Assembly (NCBI GenBank): GCA_028282485.1
Contig: JANQHU010000219.1
Coordinates: 1-7,877, forward strand
Direction: 5' to 3'
Source: Bacillota bacterium
Lineage (GTDB): Bacteria; Bacillota; UBA4882; UBA8346
DNA length: 7,877 bases
Shown piece by piece: positions 7,183 to 7,877 of the stretch. The notes beneath the pieces are model-generated. The model was not told the DNA's origin and searched no databases. It was given only the letters and a program-made list of their open reading frames with translations. Both the position numbers and the translations under genes were made by a program. Position 1 is the stretch's first letter; each line of letters starts with the position of its first letter.

Positions 7183-7410
7183 TTAATAAACAGAAGCAGA
7201 AGTACAAAAGTATGCTCCAAAAGAAGAAATATTCACAATACTAATAGAAGTAGCACAACTAGTACCTTCGCTATGAGCTGTAGCACTATTAAAAGATTGG
7301 ATGTTACCAAAAACCCCTCCAATGTTAATAGAAGCTTCGGCAGTTAAATGATTGTGGCCACCTTCTACTTCAAATAATTCTTGTTCCTTCAATTCTACCA
7401 TTTGATTCAT
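7183..7410 (-). CDS. Double-glycine-leader precursor peptide (putative bacteriocin or signal)
   Basis: A 75-residue secreted-peptide precursor. The leader MNQMVELKEQELFEVEGG (1-18) fits the C39 recognition pattern: Gly-Gly at -2/-1, Val at -4, Leu at -7, Glu at -8, Leu at -12. Cleavage would free a 57-residue core starting HNHLTAEAS. The core has two cysteines (52 and 69) that could form one disulphide, 11 Ser and 5 Thr, a GG motif at 31-32, and no Lys, Arg, Asp, Pro, Met or Trp. The C-terminal part (TSISIVNISSFGAYF) alternates polar and hydrophobic residues as a beta strand would. AAGGAGGAT (7416-7424) lies five bases before the ATG. It is followed by a strong terminator and then the matching C39 exporter and HlyD genes, which supports export. 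I do not recognise the core; it could be a class II bacteriocin-like toxin or a signalling peptide. Confidence 0.88.
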   Translation of the reverse strand: MNQMVELKEQELFEVEGGHNHLTAEASINIGGVFGNIQSFNSATAHSEGTSCATSISIVNISSFGAYFCTSASVY

Positions 7411-7467
7411 AATAAATCCTCCTTAAATTGATTAAATTAGTAATGTATAAAACATTTCCTATTTGTT

Positions 7468-7496
7468 ATGGTAACTTAATTTAGTACATTTGTCAA
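7468..7496 (-). promoter_or_regulatory. Promoter of the precursor peptide gene
   Basis: Minus-strand TTGACA (7496-7491), a 17-base spacer and TACCAT (7473-7468) lie about 58 bases before the peptide ATG. A T-rich tract (minus strand, 7511-7502) lies just upstream of the -35 box and could act as an UP element. The -35 is perfect and the -10 imperfect, which suits an activated promoter. Confidence 0.6.
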
Positions 7497-7512
7497 TACA
7501 TAAAAAAAAAAT

Positions 7513-7538
7513 TTACTGTAAACAGCAAATGGTTACTG
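7513..7538. repeat. TTACTG direct repeats upstream of the peptide promoter
   Basis: TTACTG occurs at 7513-7518 and 7533-7538, 20 bases apart or about two helical turns. The nearer copy is 16 bases from the -35 box. The first also sits in a perfect palindrome TTTACTGTAAA (7512-7522). Spacing and position resemble sites bound by LytTR-type regulators of bacteriocin genes, but the repeat is short and lies in AT-rich DNA. Confidence 0.35.
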
Positions 7539-7557
7539 GTCAGTGATATAAAACTGA

Positions 7558-7593
7558 AAGGCACTCTCGTTTAGCTTAAAACAGGAGTGCCTT
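7558..7593. terminator. Hairpin at the end of the right-edge remnant
   Basis: AAGGCACTC (7558-7566) pairs with GAGTGCCTT (7585-7593), a perfect 9-bp stem with an 18-base loop. Neither side is followed at once by a pure T run: the plus side reads CAAATATATTTTT and the minus side TCAGTTTTATAT. It may be a bidirectional terminator insulating the peptide promoter. The remnant's stop codon (7571-7573) lies in the loop. Confidence 0.5.
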
Positions 7594-7818
7594 CAAATAT
7601 ATTTTTAATAGAATCCAAGAGGTTTAATCGACGTTTTTTAATCGTGGATATAAAACTACTAATTAAAATAGGTCTGTCAATAATTTTGTGTAAACCTTTT
7701 CTTTTAAAATAATCCTCCATATACTTATATTCAACCCATTTTTTTCTTGGAATTTTTAGTCAAAAAAATCTTCTCCTTCTATAAACGAGCGTTTTTCAAT
7801 ACAAATTTTACCAACAAG
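7571..7818 (-). pseudogene. Possible frameshifted gene remnant, family unknown
   Basis: Two adjoining minus-strand frames read like parts of one protein. The first (7818-7756) gives LVGKICIEKRSFIEGEDFFD and then a TAA stop. The second, shifted by one base, runs from 7759 to a TAA at 7571-7573 and gives 62 residues. These include KKWVEYKYMEDYFKRKG and a C-terminal LNLLDSIKNIFEGTPVLS. Neither has a convincing start with a ribosome site at a suitable distance. A joint would need a frame change at the GAC/CTA overlap (7757-7761). I recognise no family. Stops upstream of 7818 mean that the N-terminal part is absent or further decayed. Chance open frames in AT-rich DNA remain possible. Confidence 0.35.
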
Positions 7819-7877
7819 TTAATAGATATACAAAAAATAACAAAAATTCTAAAAAAATAAAGGAGTTAACGAGTTTA

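Noticed and set aside
7859..7877. AAAGGAG near the right edge as the ribosome site of a plus-strand gene starting outside
   Set aside because: No start codon is visible before the window ends and the surrounding DNA is A-rich, so it cannot be supported.

Overview
The window looks like chromosomal DNA of a Firmicute, probably a clostridial or Peptococcaceae-type anaerobe. This is inferred from strong AGGAGG-type ribosome sites, sigma-A-like promoters, moderate-to-low GC, an archaeal-type cytidylate kinase-like gene and a 'GENPKKVYG' amidohydrolase of a kind I associate with Clostridia. No rRNA, tRNA, CRISPR array or intact insertion sequence is visible.

Left part (1-3520) has ordinary GC and house-keeping-like content. 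A membrane-anchored protein of unknown function runs off the left edge on the minus strand (1-1197). Next come a metal-dependent amidohydrolase (1446-2618, minus) and, immediately upstream of it, a previously easy-to-miss 29-residue Cys-rich small protein with a near-perfect ribosome site (2649-2738, minus). Divergent from these is a 201-residue P-loop (d)CMP kinase-like protein (2829-3434, plus). The divergent spacer is compact: the small-ORF start, its ribosome site, a dyad and the kinase promoter all overlap.

Right part (3519-7410, all minus) is visibly more AT-rich and forms a peptide export cassette. In transcription order it holds a 75-residue double-glycine-leader precursor peptide with its own TTGACA promoter (7183-7410), a 17-bp terminator hairpin (7102-7139), an unexplained ~140-bp island, a peptidase-containing ABC transporter with an N-terminal C39 protease (4748-6925), and an HlyD-type accessory protein (3519-4691). 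The C39 domain should cleave the precursor after Gly-Gly and the transporter should export the 57-residue core through or with the HlyD protein. The core is unusual: two cysteines, 16 Ser/Thr, and no Lys or Arg. No immunity, modification or regulatory gene is seen inside the window.

The last ~460 bases hold the peptide promoter, TTACTG direct repeats upstream of it, a hairpin, and what may be a frameshifted gene remnant on the minus strand (about 7571-7818). The composition shift and the remnant suggest that the cassette was acquired by transfer.
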